Of a stretch of 64,000 nt of DNA, positions 1-14,500 are shown piece after piece. The notes below the pieces were generated by a model. The model was given only the letters and a program-made list of their open reading frames with translations, had not been told where the DNA came from and did not search any database. The stretch comes from Magnolia sinica (lineage: Eukaryota; Streptophyta; Magnoliopsida; Magnoliales; Magnoliaceae). The stretch lies in the NCBI RefSeq assembly GCF_029962835.1, contig NC_080575.1, forward strand, positions 43,500,336-43,564,335, in the 5' to 3' direction. Position numbers and translations under genes: made by a program. Within the stretch, counting starts at the first letter, position 1. The number at the start of each line of letters is the position of its first letter.

Positions 1-175
1 AGTCAAGCGTTACATCCAGGGGCAGTTCCAAACCAAGGATCTTGGAACCCTCTTCCTAGGGGTCAAAGCAAGTTATCTGAAGACCCAGAGAAATACTTAC
101 ATACCTAACTATCACTCAGCCAGACATCTCCTTTGCTGTGAGAGTAGCCAATAGGGCTGCAGATAGATATCCGTT
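1..175 (+). pseudogene. Ty1/copia reverse transcriptase scrap
   Basis: Frame 2 from base 2 reads VKRYIQGQFQTKDLGTLFLG and, after a frame change, [18 protein letters not shown] near 120-160. Both are conserved copia RT/RNase H-junction peptides. The frame is broken and no LTR is visible next to it, so this is a dead fragment cut by the window edge. It lies 3' of the GP210 stop codon on the opposite strand. Confidence 0.75.
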
Positions 176-289
176 TACAATATTACCTAACATATGACTC
201 CCAAAAATCGAATTACCGCTGACCTGATTACCAAAGGTCATTTCCCTAATTAACCCAACCAATGATACCTTGAAGTGGAATATCGAATA

Positions 290-864
290 TAGGGGTGTAC
301 TTGAACGAGTTAGCTTAGTTAGCTCGCTCTACTCAACTCGAAAAAGCTCAATTTGAAGCTGAGTTTGAGCTGAGTCGAGCTGATTTTTTGAGCTCCAAAA
401 AAATTTCCAACCAAGTTTGAGCTTGCCTGAGCTCGACTCGACTTGGATTGAACCCCAACTCGAATCGAACTAGTTCGGTGACTCGGTTACTTTGATATTG
501 ATGTTGCTCACCAAGTGTTTGATGAAATGACTCAACGAAGTGTCGGTTAGTGGCAATGAAGGTATGTATATGAAACAAATACCATTTTTCCTTGATTTAG
601 ATGTTACCTATAAGGTGTTTGATGAAATACTTGTAAACAGCTGCTGCTGTTTTACATTCACTGAGAATTTAAAAGTGCCTGTAAGGTGTTTGTGAAAATG
701 CCTCGGCGGCTCGAACTCGGCTCGAACTGCTGACCAAACCGAGCCGAGCTGGCCAGTCAGGCTCGAGGACCGAGCCGAGCCAAGCTCAAGCTGGGGTCAG
801 GTAGTGGCCGAGCCGAGTCAAGCTGAGGCCAGCTCGACTCAGTTCGACTCAGTGTACACCCCTA
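290..864. mobile_element. hAT-type MITE (TAGGGGTGTAC termini)
   Basis: The 575-bp element has 11-bp perfect terminal inverted repeats: TAGGGGTGTAC at 290-300 and GTACACCCCTA at 854-864. Flanks 282-289 (ATCGAATA) and 865-872 (GTTGAATA) match at 6 of 8 bases, as expected for an old 8-bp hAT target duplication. The interior is rich in GAGCCGAGCTCG-like and CTCGACTCG-like words on both arms. There is no transposase ORF, so it is non-autonomous. Confidence 0.7.
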
Positions 865-872
865 GTTGAATA

Positions 873-2235
873 CAGATATATAGCATTATTTTTCTATGTT
901 TAGGATTTTGCTAATTTGTTAGGTACTTATTTTTTACTTATTATTATTAGGTATTAGTCGGATATCCAATTATCCATAGGTCAAACGTAAATCAGATATG
1001 GATCCCAAATATCAAGATAATATCATATACAAATATTGCAATGTCCTATCAGCATCTGACCCATTTAAAAGCCCTAGTGGCAAAGGTGCACAAGCACAAC
1101 AGAAGTATGGCAATGCAACAAGGGTTGAGCACAATAAAGGCACAAAAAGAAGTGCAAAGGCATTACAGACTTGTAGCAACAAGTCAATTGTCGTGGCAAT
1201 CTTATCACAGCATATCCATTGTGACATGTGGGTTGCAACAGTCCAATTATCAGTGAACATGTCTGTTTGTGTAGTATCATATGCATTGTGTCAAATGTAT
1301 AAGAATAATCTTGTGTCATTCACACTGCAGATTCCTGTGAGAAAATTGACCGCGGTGTCATGAATACTTGTTTCACTTTACTCTTGTCGAAGATGTGTCA
1401 TCCCACTCTTATACCAGTTGATGGGATGGAGTTCATATATGGTGAAGATTGAAGCGATGCAGCTAAAATGATAAACAGAGCTAAATTCCAATTCTCATGG
1501 CCTGCTCAAGACAACCACAACTGGGCAGGCAAGCCTTTTCATTCTCCCTATGTATGGTGAGGACCGTAAAGTAACCAATGGATCTTGAGCAAGTACAACC
1601 AGGGGGAGCCCCACCTCTACCTCTTCTTTCCCTCCTCTTTTCTCTTATTTTGTTTCCTCTCCCCTCTTTTTGTCCCTTCTCTTTTCTTTTCACGTCTCCT
1701 CTCCTTTCTCACGTTTCTCCTTTTTACTTGTCTTTCTCAGAGAGAAAGAGAAGGTCGGGAACTGTGGCAATGGTGTAGCTGCGACACCATGTGCTGCAAC
1801 GTGGCAGTGGTGGCCCCACTAGCTCGTCATCCCTTTATCAATCCAATTGCAAGCAAATAACTGAACACCAGTACAGGTGGTGTGCTCCCACCTTTGCACA
1901 AAAAGAAAAGAAGAAGAGGGAACTACCCACAGATTCTGGCCTGCATTAATGGCAGGGGCTGGTAGGCTTGGCAAATTACCGTGGGTTGTTGGAGACAATT
2001 CCCTCGCAACTTTCACCTCATGATAGAATTTAGGATCCCCCCCCCCATGTGCGCACACACACGCGCGTGCACACACACAAAAAAAAAAAAAAAAACATAC
2101 GGGTGTGGTCATAGGTGGACTCTTCTGCCAACAATTCCCTCACATGTCTTCTTCCTCCTTGCAAGGTCTCCTAACTTTTCCAATTTGATACAGTAAAAAA
2201 GGGAAAAATGCAGAAAGAAGGCAGGTTGTACACAT
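873..2235. other. Sequence 3' of GP210, no gene recognised
   Basis: Apart from the GP210 3' UTR, which must lie just below 2236 on the minus strand, I see no gene. 1610-1745 is CT-rich low-complexity sequence. 2041-2095 combines a C tract, CA repeats and an A tract. Short ORFs here have no recognisable domain. Confidence 0.5.
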
Positions 2236-2579
2236 CTAATAAGTATGCTGTGGATCAAACCTCCTCCTACCTCGTCTGTAGTAAGGAGTTTCATCGATGG
2301 TCTTCTTCACATACTCGACAAAAGGCTGTGGAGTCCGTGGGGACGGCTGACTCACACTGCCTGGGCTGCGGTCTGGTGTCATAGGGCTTGCAACAGCTGA
2401 CACAGTTGGCTCTGATTGGCTGGACCTCTCCGGTCTGTCCAGCAACCGTATAAAGACAAGGACAGTCACTACCAAAACAACAGCGCACCCAAGTAGAGCA
2501 GCCAAAACAACACCACTTGTCATTGCTGATGTGGTTCCTTGTTCAGTCATGTAGCCAACATCAATTTCGACTCTCTGCC
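2236..2579 (-). CDS. GP210: GP210 last exon: TM helix, cytoplasmic tail, stop
   Basis: Acceptor TTGCAG precedes 2579. The exon completes the split Gly codon of the previous exon and reads [13 protein letters not shown], then the transmembrane stretch [20 protein letters not shown] (876-895, continuing FIRLL), then a Ser/Pro-rich tail ending [10 protein letters not shown] and stop at 2236-2238. Position and sequence match the conserved end of plant GP210. Confidence 0.95.
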
Positions 2580-5500
2580 CTGCAATAAAAGAAAGTCAAA
2601 AAAGTGTCATTGTCGCAATAAAGGAGGTACTAGTCTTGTTCTAATGGGTGCTATCCAGCTTTGGTAAATGATACGGATGTAGTAGTGTCCATGCTCCATG
2701 AAGGGAAATAAGTTAAAATGCCCCCTACCTATTACCAACAACTGCTAACACACTTACCAAACACCGAGCCTGTGGGTGTTCAACAAGTCTCAAGCTTTCT
2801 TTTCAACGTGACTCCTGGTGCATTGGAACCCAGAACCAATGGCATCAACAGTTTTCCAGAGAGCAAAATTGGGAGTGGTTTGGGATAGAATGTGTTAGAA
2901 GAAAAGATTTAGTTCACTTTGGAGAAGGAGATTCACTAGGTGCCAAAACTGAATCTTAGTAACAAATCCTTTTGTGCCCTAGTAGTGTGCCCACTTTCAA
3001 GGACAGTAAAGGCAGAACACTACATCGGTTGGTGAGCGAATATAATTACAGTCTACTTCTACAAAACAGACAGCTACAGAAGGAAAAACCCCCTTTAAAT
3101 AATACTCCAAAGAATAAAAAATTACGAAAGAAAAGTCCCTTTTAATTGTAATGCGAAGAAGAGTGTAGACATCCTTTCTAAGAGAGAATATAATAGGAAT
3201 TTCCATGAATAGCAGGAAACTTGATTAGAAACATAAAATAATGTTGGGAACATTATACCGGTGGCTGGAAGTGTGATGATAATTTTGTCCGCAAACCTTT
3301 CGCCACGTAGAACTTTGACCTGGTGTTATTACGGAGATGAGAAAAGGTAACTACACTCACAGATTTTAACATGGTTCTTTTCTAAAAACAAGAAAAAAGC
3401 ATTGCTAACCTCATATTCTGCACGCCCACCAATCCCAAAGTCATCACTTCTTAGGGGGCTGACCAACATTAAATCTCTAGCTTTCCAGTGGATTTCCACA
3501 CCTTAAAAGGAAATGATAAGGACAAACAAGTTAGCGTCCATCATGGGAATTCCTAATCCTAAGAGAGTATATCAATAAACCACACCTGTGTTTCCCATAA
3601 TTGTTATGAAACTCTTGTTGGAGTTCGGTGTCAGGTTCATCTGCATCAAGCAGCACCAAGCAGCAGTTAAACAACATGCTCACAAGTCCAGAAATCATTA
3701 CCAACATTCCTGGGTTTCCTTCTCTAGTGACTTAGTGACCCAGCCCAGAACCAGGGCAAGCGCACCAATTTTGCAGCATTAAAACAGAAAAAAGCCAGAA
3801 CTTGAGCTGGAACTAATGCAAGTGATGCTTGGTAGTTTGCCAATGAAAATACAATGTAAGCAGAAATAGGAAATATGAATAACATGAATGTCAGATCATT
3901 TCTGCAGGTAATATCAGAAGCAGTTCTCTACCTTAATTACAATGTTATTACCTTTCCCATTTCCAAAACTGAAAAGCCCCCAACAAAAAGCGCATGTGCA
4001 GATCCGGTAACCTCTGGTGCTTCTCTCAATGAGGCAATGATGGAAACATATACAAGTCCCTCATTGCTACTACTCTTACTTCTCACAGCTTTCAACTTGG
4101 GCATAACACGCACCAAATGCTCAGGAGAATGCGGGAAAAAGAGACAATATGAACTGCCAGTATCTAGATCTCTCCATGGCTTTGCATAACTGAAATTTCA
4201 CCAAAGCAATACACTGACAAAATAAGAAATTCTAGTAACTTCCTAAACAAAGCATGAGAAAACAAGAAAGAAACATACCCAACAAAAGGTGGGTCAACCC
4301 TACAATCATAGGGGACTCCCATATTGTTACCAGTGGCTCCAAAATGGTCATAAGAATCCCTGTTTTTGGAAAAAAAGAAAAGAAAAGAAAAGAAGAATTA
4401 AAATTTGTCAATAATCTTATCATGCATAACACTAGTTATTTTCATCAAGCAAAGTATCTAAACATATTAGAACAATAAGATGATGGAAGTTTGACTCCGT
4501 ATACCATCCTATACAAGGTGCACCAAATATCAAGAGAAAAACAATAGTGCAACGATTTAGTGGACAAATTTGGACTTCCAATAAATGGGTAAAATTGGGC
4601 AATACATCTTGACAAATCAGCAATCACGTACCACATTGATTTGTAGTTATGAGGATCAAAAGAGATAATATCGGGTTTCAATAGTTGCAGAAGAATCCAC
4701 TTCATTCTTGCTTGACATATGGCAACTTCAGGGCAAGAGCCAACATTTTTAAATATAAATTCTTAACCTTCAAAATCTACTGTGAAATCATTTGTTTACT
4801 TGAACCAACATTAAGGATCAGCACATCAGTACCATTGGAGGGTGTATCAAGGCCAGGCTCAAGAACTATGTGATACAAGTACAACGCATATGAGACTGTA
4901 TCTCCATGAGATTTCTTTTTCACCAGCAAAATGAGTAAAATATCAGAAATTTTAAAAAATGGAAAACACAAGAATATATATATATATATATAGCAGGTCT
5001 CAAGTCCAACTGGTTGGACCACAAGTTAAAGTCCACCTAGAGTATAACTTCCAACCTGTTAAGTGCATGCCTAATACAACACATCCAATATCTTAGCCCC
5101 ACAGTGAGGATCACCTCATGCAAAAATCAAGGTCTCAAGTCCAACCGGTTGGACCACAAGTTAAAGTCCACCTAGAGTATAACTTCCAACCTGTTAAGTG
5201 CATGCCTAATACGACACATCCAATAGCTTGGCCCCACAATGAGGATCACCTCATGCAAAAATCAGCCCTATCCACTCATGAAATGGGCCACACCTTAGAA
5301 AACAATGTCTAGCCATTGATAAATAGAAAAATTACAAGTGTGGTCTACTCAATGCGTGGATATGGATGATTTTTGCATGAGATGATCCTCACTGTGGGGG
5401 GCCAAGCTATTGCATGGGTTGGATGTTGCATGCACTCAATAGCTTGGAAGTTATCCACTGAGTGGACTGTAACATGTGGTCCAACCGGTTGGACTTGAGA

Positions 5501-8500
5501 ACACCTCACACGCTCACGCGGGCACACAAAAGGTCAAAGCCTAGAGTCTAGTTGATTAATAGGAAGTTTTAAACATCAATTGAGTCTAGTCCAAGCTTGT
5601 AGATCCTTGAAAATGGCCAGCTAAAAAAAACATAAGACTTTTAAACAAGTTCCTTTAATGAATTGATTGATAGGAAGCTTTAAACATCAATGGTCCAATC
5701 GGTTGGACTTGAGAACACCTCACACGGGCACACAAAAGGTCAAAGCCTAGCGGGCACACAAAAGGTCAAAGCCTAGAGTCTAGTTGATTAATAGGAAGTT
5801 TTAAACATCAATTGAGTCTAGTCCAAGCGATTGATAGGAAGCTTTAAACATCAATTGAGTCGAGGAGGAGGAGTTTGAATGTTGATTTGATCATTGATGG
5901 GACTTGATGTTTGAAGAAGAAGAAGAAGAAGAAGAAGAAGTTTGAATGTTGATTTGATCATTGATGGGACTTGATGTTTGAATGTTGATTTGATCATTGA
6001 TGGGTAATTGTCATAGTTAATCCCACACTAGGAACTTGATGTTTGAATGCATTCTATTAGTTGATTGATGAATGGGAACTTGGTTTAATTGTTGTTGGTC
6101 ATATTAGGATTTAGGATGACAACATCTTATTTTTATGTATCTAAATTCTATCATACATATGCCTTGGATTATACAAAACGTTCTTCTTCTGAAAGACGTT
6201 TGAAGTTTGGGATCTGGATTTACTTTCTGCATGTTTTGATGCTGGTTGGGAAGTGTGTTGAATGTGAAATATTGAGTATTTACCCTCAATTGTGCAATGG
6301 TTTTATATGCATAGATGTATTAAGTTGATCTAATTACATGCGTTTTACTATACGAGGTGATTTGGAGAGATAAGACAAAAAAGGACAATTAAAGTAATGA
6401 TTTAAAGTTCTACGAATGATCAAGTGGAGGATTGGATGTTTAGAGGATAATATTGAAGAATTCATGTGCCAAAGATCTAAGAAAACCAAATGCTAAAGAT
6501 GGAGAAAAGTTTAGAAAATCACACAGTCAAATAATAGAAAGAACATACTGTTCGTTCCCACTTGAGGTATGTTCGATCTGACCAAAAGAGTCAAAGACAA
6601 TCCAGCAACAAACAGTGGTTTTCAGAATAAATTCGAATCGACCATTCGATGCGACCAAAGTGATGTTTGGTCCCACTGAAGGTAGGTTCGGTCCGACCGA
6701 AAGGAGATGGAGAGTTCGGTGCACATTTTGAATAAATTCGGTTGCAGCCGAAAGTATGTTCGGCTCGACTCGATGCGACTGAAGGTGATCATCGGTGCAA
6801 CCTAAGCATAAAAAAAGTATGAAAAATTGAAGTCGGAGCAAAGTCGGTGCGGAATTTTCCTATTTGAAGGGGTGGTTTAGACCATTCAAAACACGAATTA
6901 GGGTTTAGTAGAGAGCAAGAGGTGGCGGAGCTTCCACGGAGTTCTTCTTCTTAAATCTTTTGGCTCTAGTTTATTTTTCAAGTTTTTGATTGAGTTTAGT
7001 TCAATTATGATAATGGTTGGCTAAGAGGTGAAGCTTGTAGTTATTTTTAATGTTTTAGTTTACTTTGATTCAAATTTGATGGTTTGAATGTTGAACAATT
7101 CATTGATTTTAGTTTAAATAAAGCTTTAGTGTTAGTTTACTTTGATCCACTGTCGACTTAGGGCACTTTGGATGCTTAGAAAGGCTAAAATTGTTTGCTC
7201 ATCTATTTTGCAAGGGATTGATCTGTAAAATTCATGGATTTATCGTAGACTACAGGCACGCTAGATATTGTGGATTCCCTACGATCAATAACTTAATGCT
7301 TTATGTGGGAACTGAATCAATCGAAGTTCAAATCTGTTTTGGTTAGAGAATTTTGAATTAACCACTCTATTATCCGACTAAATAGAATAAGACTTCGATT
7401 TCAGTTGTGTTATCTAATTGAATCAAGTGAATTAGACATTAAGAATGGCTAGAAGTGGATCATCGACGCTATAGTGTTTCATCTTATTGATTTTCTTTCT
7501 ACAACATCTAGATTTCCATCATTGCTTTACTTCCAATGGTTCATAGTTAGTTCTAGTTCTAAAGTGTTTTGAGAACATACCAATATAAGTCCCTGAGGAT
7601 TTGATCTTGGCCTCACCGAGTTAAAACTACATTGCAGCCCTGCACTTGGGATTGTCATCCTTTTAGATCGATCACCCACCCAGGACCCATAGCTGCTACC
7701 TGAGATCCCCCTCCCAATCCTTTTGCTCCTGATTGTGTGACTTCGCCTCAACCAACACTCTTCTCATCTCCTCTCTCACTGGATTTGTTACACTTGGGCA
7801 GTCTTTCAAGTTATTATACCCCATGTCAAATGCTCATTCATCATAGATACCCCCCCACCCCTCGATCACCTAGCCACAATGGTTAAATATGGCTCCATAT
7901 TTATTCCCTCCATTGGTCGTTCATGTTTCCACCCAATGTCCCTTACTCCTCCTTTTCCCAATCTAAATGACATTTTGTTCCCTGCTGAGACTGTATACGG
8001 ATACAACAAAACGAGTTGCATATAGCTTCATACTTATTCCCCAAAGTTGGGTACATGAGCAGGCACAAGAAACATGCATTGTGCATTTACCAACTTTTTG
8101 TGCGAGAAGAGCTTGGAACATGTGAATAGATGCCCCACATCATCAAAATATATTCCAGGAAATGGTGCCCACTTAATCAAGCATAAAAAGGCCCCAATAA
8201 CTTTTTTTTAAAAAAAAAAAATCCAAAAAACCAAGGTTGTCAACCATGTTGTTTTGGGTTGTTTACTAGTGTACTCATATCGAGACCTGCGAACCAAATT
8301 AGGTTATGGTTGGGTTCTCATTGGGTCTGTTGCCAAAAGTTGGGTTTGTCAGTAGGTTGCTTTGGGAGAGGTAGTGGTGTGCCTATAACCAGACTAGGAC
8401 CTGGATTAGTTCAGCTATGGGTTCTTGTCAGCCAAGTACTGGTGTACCCATATACGGACCTGGGACCTAAATCAGGTTGGCTTTGGGTACTCGTTAGGTA

Positions 8501-8537
8501 CCCTTGGTTCTTTTTTTTTTTTGGGGGGGGGGGGGGG

Positions 8538-8579
<42 letters not shown>

Positions 8580-11500
8580 GTATTAGTAAGTCACCTAAGA
8601 TGAGTCTAGTAATCTCCTCATAAGAATAAAATAAATACTAGTCACGCTCATATTAAAGATTAATGGGATACCCGATTAGGCATCTAAACCGACATGATTT
8701 TTTAAATGGGTATATACCCAATTTTAGCACCCTAGTTTTGAGGTTCCATATTGAAGTGTTAACAGGGAATTTTCTAAAACACTCATTTTGAAGAATCAGT
8801 CAATTTAGTCAAGGAATTATCTTAGTGAAGGCATTAGACAACTAGGGAGAGGCTAGCTATGGAAACAAAAGCCTATTCATTGCTTCAGGAAAGATGAGCT
8901 CATGCCAAGAGAAAATGGCATGCCAAGATATCCTATAGTAGGAATGAGAAGTATAGCTTTTCTCTGTCACAATCCCACTGGAACTTGGTAGTTCAATTTA
9001 GCCCAATATGCTCCATCATTACTTGACCAAACTTTGCACCTCGTCTGAGTTTTTATATTAAAGTGTTGACATGGAATGTTCTAAAATACCAATTAAAAAA
9101 TTGAAATTTCTAAAACAGTCATCTAGAACCATAAACTATCTGGTCAAGGAATTCTTTAGGAAGCCATCACACAATTAAAGAAATGCTAGCTACAATAAAT
9201 CCTATTTAGTGCTTCAAAAAAGATGCATGAAAGTGCTGATGCTAAAAGGGAAAATAAAGTCAGGATGTCTTATAATATGAATTACAAATGTCGCCTATGA
9301 CTTTGTGGAGGTCAACAAATCAACATACTAGTCTATAAATAACAAGTAGAGTTCATTGAGGCCTTCACAGAAAAAGTGAATCCAATGCCAAAAGTACAAC
9401 ATGTAACACTTTTAATTGAATATTGAGATTCATATGCATTAACTGAATTTTGAAAAAAAAAAAAAAAAGAAAAAGAAAGAGGAAGAGGAAGAGGAAGAGA
9501 AAGGTGGTATATGTACTGAATATCAAAAGTGACATTTGGTACTTTAAATGTCAAGAAGGATGCTGGAAATCTTAGTTTAGATACTCATACTACTCCAAAT
9601 GCTCATTGAATTGACTCAACTAGACTGGGTCCTCGGACATCGAAAACCAAAGGAGTCATTTGGATGCCTGTAATTTTTTTTAGTAATAAACACATTACAC
9701 CTGAAAAGAGTTTCAGGTGTAATTGGTTTACATGCTATTCCGTTTGGCTTTTAAGTGGTAATCTGTTTACAGGTAAACAGATTGTGTTTGGCTTTTACAA
9801 TGAATAAAGCAGGTATTCATACCACAGAGCTTGTGCAGTGAACCTTCCAAATTCCGCAAATCACATAAGGAGGACTTGGTTTTTTTTGGGCCCTAACAGA
9901 GCATTAAAGCATGCACACACTAGATGGATTGGATGTCTTCCACCCATCACAGTGGGCCCCAAATGCAATTTAGAAATTTTTAATAGTGGACGTCCCATCC
10001 TTCCCTCGTGAGGTCCATTTGATAATGGACGAGCTGTTTTTTTAGGGCCGCAGGAGAGTATCAGGATGTACCATACACATTACGGTGGGCCCCACATATC
10101 ATGTGTATATTAACCATTGTGTTCTAACACGTATAATGCCTTTTTAGCTGTAAAGACTTTACTGTAATCTGAAACATGGCTTTTTACCAGGTTTCAGATT
10201 ACAGCTAAAAGCTGTAATCTGTTTATAGCCTGTAAAGCCTTTACAGGCAAATACATGCATCCAAACAGCCCCCGTAATCAGATTACCTGCAATCCCTTTA
10301 CAACTTAAGGACTTTACAGACATCCAAACAACCCCTAAGAGAATTTAAAGATTGAAAAACTTCAGGTTTTTTTTTTTTTTTCCTTTTTCTGACCAACAAC
10401 TTCTCCATACAAACAATCAAGTCCTTATGCCTACCAAGTAAACTAGTAACCACGTAGTTGAAGTTTTAGGTAGAACTCAAACATTACAAATGCAAATGGA
10501 ACTATCTATTGTTCAGCATACTCATTGAGTTTTGTTTGTTGAATGATTATTTTGATCAATCAATCAGGCTCTCAATAAAGAAAAACCACAAAGCTTCGTT
10601 AGATTCTGCTCAAAATTTCAAGTTTATTAAACTCAAGCAAACACCTATTCAAACCCTACCTCTATCTCCTTTCTCGCACAAGTCCCTCTACAGGTTTCAC
10701 CCACCTGAAAATGTTTTGATGTATGTAGCCTATAGGTCTTGGAGAAGTTTTCTAGTCTAGACAATGATAGCCATAAGTGTAACTGATAACTGATAAGAAA
10801 TTAATTTTTCCAAATAAATTAATGGAAGCATTGTGGAGCATGCTCCCATCTTCTCAAGGTTCTGTTACAATAGATACCATACGACTGGCTAAAATTTTCA
10901 AACATGGAAGTTTGGAGATAAAAGGATGATGAGCTGGCACATCTAACATTCCTCAAGCAAAAGACCCGAGATATCAACTAATGTTTAACAGTTATCAAAA
11001 GAGAATACATACCTAAACCTTACAATGAAATTATACCCTTTTGCAGGGAAAGGAACGTTAGTCAAGGTCTCTGCTGGAGCATCAACCAAAATAAGACCTG
11101 CCCTTTGCACTGTAACTGTTGTTTGCAGTTTCAAACTCGAACCTTCAAAGAGTACTGTTCAGAAAGAAAAAAACCAAATTCAAAGATGATACCACTAGAT
11201 TAATATCCAAGTAGCATCATGGTTGTGTTTAACATGCAGTTATGGTTAGTATCACAAGAAGAAAGATACTTTGATTCAGTACCTCGAGCTGAACCTTCAC
11301 CAACAGCATGAGCTTCTCCAGATAACTCATTTATACATATTACACTTCCATTGTCACTTAACCACTGCCCCGAGGCTAGACCATTTGTTCCTGTCAAATA
11401 GGGGAGTGAATAAAACACCAGCTTAGTCATGCAAACAAGTCTACACTGAATGTCTTGTTATAACAAGAGGACGCTTAAGACAAAAGAAAAATATTGATGG

Positions 11501-14500
11501 GGACATCACGCGCACATGCACGCCCCCCCCATGCACGTGTGCAAGGAGGAGGAAGGCCCCACCATCGATCTAGATCAATGGCGACATCCATGGAGGGCCT
11601 CGTAGTTAGAGGGCTGTGCTATAGTTCATTGGAGTGGACCCGATCATCATGTGGATCTCACCATCGGATCTCATGATTGTGGCCCACTTCCCTAAATGAT
11701 CTAGGACTTTGAGTTTTGCTTATTATCGTTATTAGGAACATCATGAACAGTTTTGATTGCATTGATTAGTTGTTATTTTTGTTACTTCGTCTCTAAGTAA
11801 TAGTGTGCGCACATGGCGCGGCTTTTGGGGTATAGGGTTTTCTTATAAATAGGCAACCCCTTGTAGGTTTTATTTTCATTGAAGATTATGAATAAAATTC
11901 TACGTTTTCCTGCTTCTCTAATTCTCTGAGTTGTAGAAATCTAATTAGGTGCGAAACCCTCCCTTCTTCGAAAGGCTAACTACCGTGATGCAAATCCACA
12001 CCCATCCAAAATCGCCCCCATCTCCTACCTTTAATATTCATCATCTCCAACAGCCATCCCATCATCAAATCCACCCCCTTTTGCAGCCGATCCTTCTTCT
12101 ACAACAGATTTGCAGAATTAGGCCATCCAGGAAGGCTGAAACTTCGGTGGAGCACCCTGCATAGACCGGACGCCCGATCGGCCTGAAACTTGCTATGTGG
12201 GTGGCCCACCCCTGGCCGACCAACCCCAAGCTGTCCCTTTTTGGGTTCGTGGGCCCCACACACATGTGGGAAGGATCCCACGCACGTGCGTCTAAGCCAG
12301 ATTGCTGTCCACACGTGTGGACTATTTTTAGGTTCTCTCACTCCTCTAATCCTCTCCTCTCTCGCCTTAAATCCCCAACCCTAACCCTAGATAATCCTAA
12401 ATTCCAAGTTCTATTCCATTTTTGCAAACCCTAGGCTTTCCCGAATTGAAACATGTGAATCCCTTGGATTGGGGAATAATCCTTTGCAAGAGTGGATGAC
12501 TCTACTCTCCTTTGAGCATTGTTTGGTCTATAATTTTTAATTGATCCAGCCCTAACATGTGTAGGCTTGGACCCTTGTAGATTCCCCTTGTTGAATGCTT
12601 GATCTCATGTGGGATGTGGAATTTTTGTGATTGTTTCTAAATTAGTATGATCTAAAGCCTGAAATCTTGCATATCATGTTTAACTTTCATGTCCTACATC
12701 AAATATTAAAGCACTGACAGTACTCCCATTTTTTGCATGAAGTCAATGCTGCCATTAGCGAGAAGGAAACATGATGATATGATATATTTGTGTGTGGGGG
12801 AGATGATACAATGCAAACATTTTCATTGTAATTCGAATCATTTGTGCGCCAACTGTGATGTGTTGATGACATCCACTCCAACCATCAGATGTGTAAGGCA
12901 TGGGCCCACAAATTACACCAATCTATGACTTAGGCGGCCCACAAATTACACCAATCTATGACTTAGGCGGCCCACACAACAAGGAAACAGTTGAGGGAGG
13001 ACACCCACACTTGATTTCATGAAGGGCCCACCATGTTGTGTATATGCCATCCAACCCATTCACCTGAAGCATCTGCCCTAGGCGAACGGATCCTGCGGCC
13101 AACAGGCTGTTTTACACTCCAATGGACCCCAGGGGAGATCAATGGTGAACGTCCCTCCTGAACAAATTTCTACCGTGCAACTCATCGTAGTTTTGGGTCT
13201 AATTTTAGGGCCACTAGCTAAATGGGCCATTGTGCATCTGATGGACGGGTCAGATTCACGGTGGGCCTCACACAAAATGTTTACTTTTTTTTTTTTCCTT
13301 TTTGAAGCTTAAAATGCTTTCAATATAATTACGGTGAAGATTTTAGCATTATATTTGTGGTTTAACTGACAATATGGTCCACCATAAAGTGGAATGGTGA
13401 ATAAGATTTGTGTGGTTGACATGAGTGGGGACAAGCCTTTTGAGGATCTCTCACACGCACTTGCAAGGGAAGAATTCAATGGCACACAATGTGTGCATGG
13501 CATCCAACCCATCCATTAGATGCACCCGCCAATGTGTACCCAATGGCCCGATAAGCAGGACAATCCATGACTTAGGTGGGCCACACCACAAGGAACACTT
13601 GAGAGGGGGCACCCACCCTTGATTCTGGTAAAGGGCTCACCATATTGTGTATATGCCATCCAGTCCATTGATATGCAACATTTGCCCTAAATGATGGCAC
13701 GCCTAAAAATTCAAGGCATTCTGAAACTCAGGTGGGCCCAATGCAAATCAGCCATGTAACAGACCGTTACTTATGGGTCGTTTTTTCCTGTAACAGCACA
13801 CCTTTGCTAGTATACATGCAAAGATTTAGAATGGAAGGGAGGAAGCAACCACCACGTGAAGAAGATAAGTCATTTAAGGGTTCAAGCACTCATTGTTCAG
13901 AGTATCGGTGATATTATCAATAATATTGCCGATATTATCGGTATCGCCAACTCGGCCATACTGATAACACTGGTAGTATATAAAAAATTCTCGTATTAGT
14001 GATATATTGCCGATATATCACAAATTATCAACGACGTATCAATGTCGCCAATGTCTCTAGATATTTTCAACTGTATAATTTCTAGATGTCACTTGTATAA
14101 TCGATACTTGCATCGCCAATGTATTGGCAATATTATTGATAATATCACCGATGTATTGATGTCGCTAAAAATCTATTTGTTAAAAAAAAAAAAAAAATCA
14201 TTCCAAAATTTCTTCTAAATGGGTGCATGGTGTATGACGAAATGCATGTATGCGTACATATGTATGCATGAATGGATGGATAGATGGCATGGTGTGTTGT
14301 AAAGGTCGTAACGTAAAGGTAACAGTGATGGCCGTTACATGTTACAGGGTTGTAGAGGCCGAACAGCTATTACAGAAAAAAAAATGACCGATAAAGGCCG
14401 TTACCGCTCTCGTAACGGCTTGTTACACTCCCCGTAAAGGCCATAACGGCCCCATAACAGTCCATGATAGAGCTGATATAGGTTTTTCAAGTTTTTTTTT

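Noticed and set aside
1012..1363. Overlapping ORFs on both strands at 1.0-1.36 kb
   Set aside because: No domain, no splice or codon evidence, and mutually exclusive frames. Chance ORFs.
4445..4705. 86-codon minus-strand ORF between GP210 exons as extra coding sequence
   Set aside because: No recognisable domain, no fitting splice phases, and the flanking exons already join cleanly.
4777..5022. Minus-strand ORF containing [20 protein letters not shown] as a GP210 exon
   Set aside because: Its possible donor (TTCAA|GTAAAC) ends in phase 1, which does not fit the next exon at 4359, while the exon ending at 11019 joins 4359 perfectly in phase. The total length closes without it. It is more likely part of an intronic repeat.
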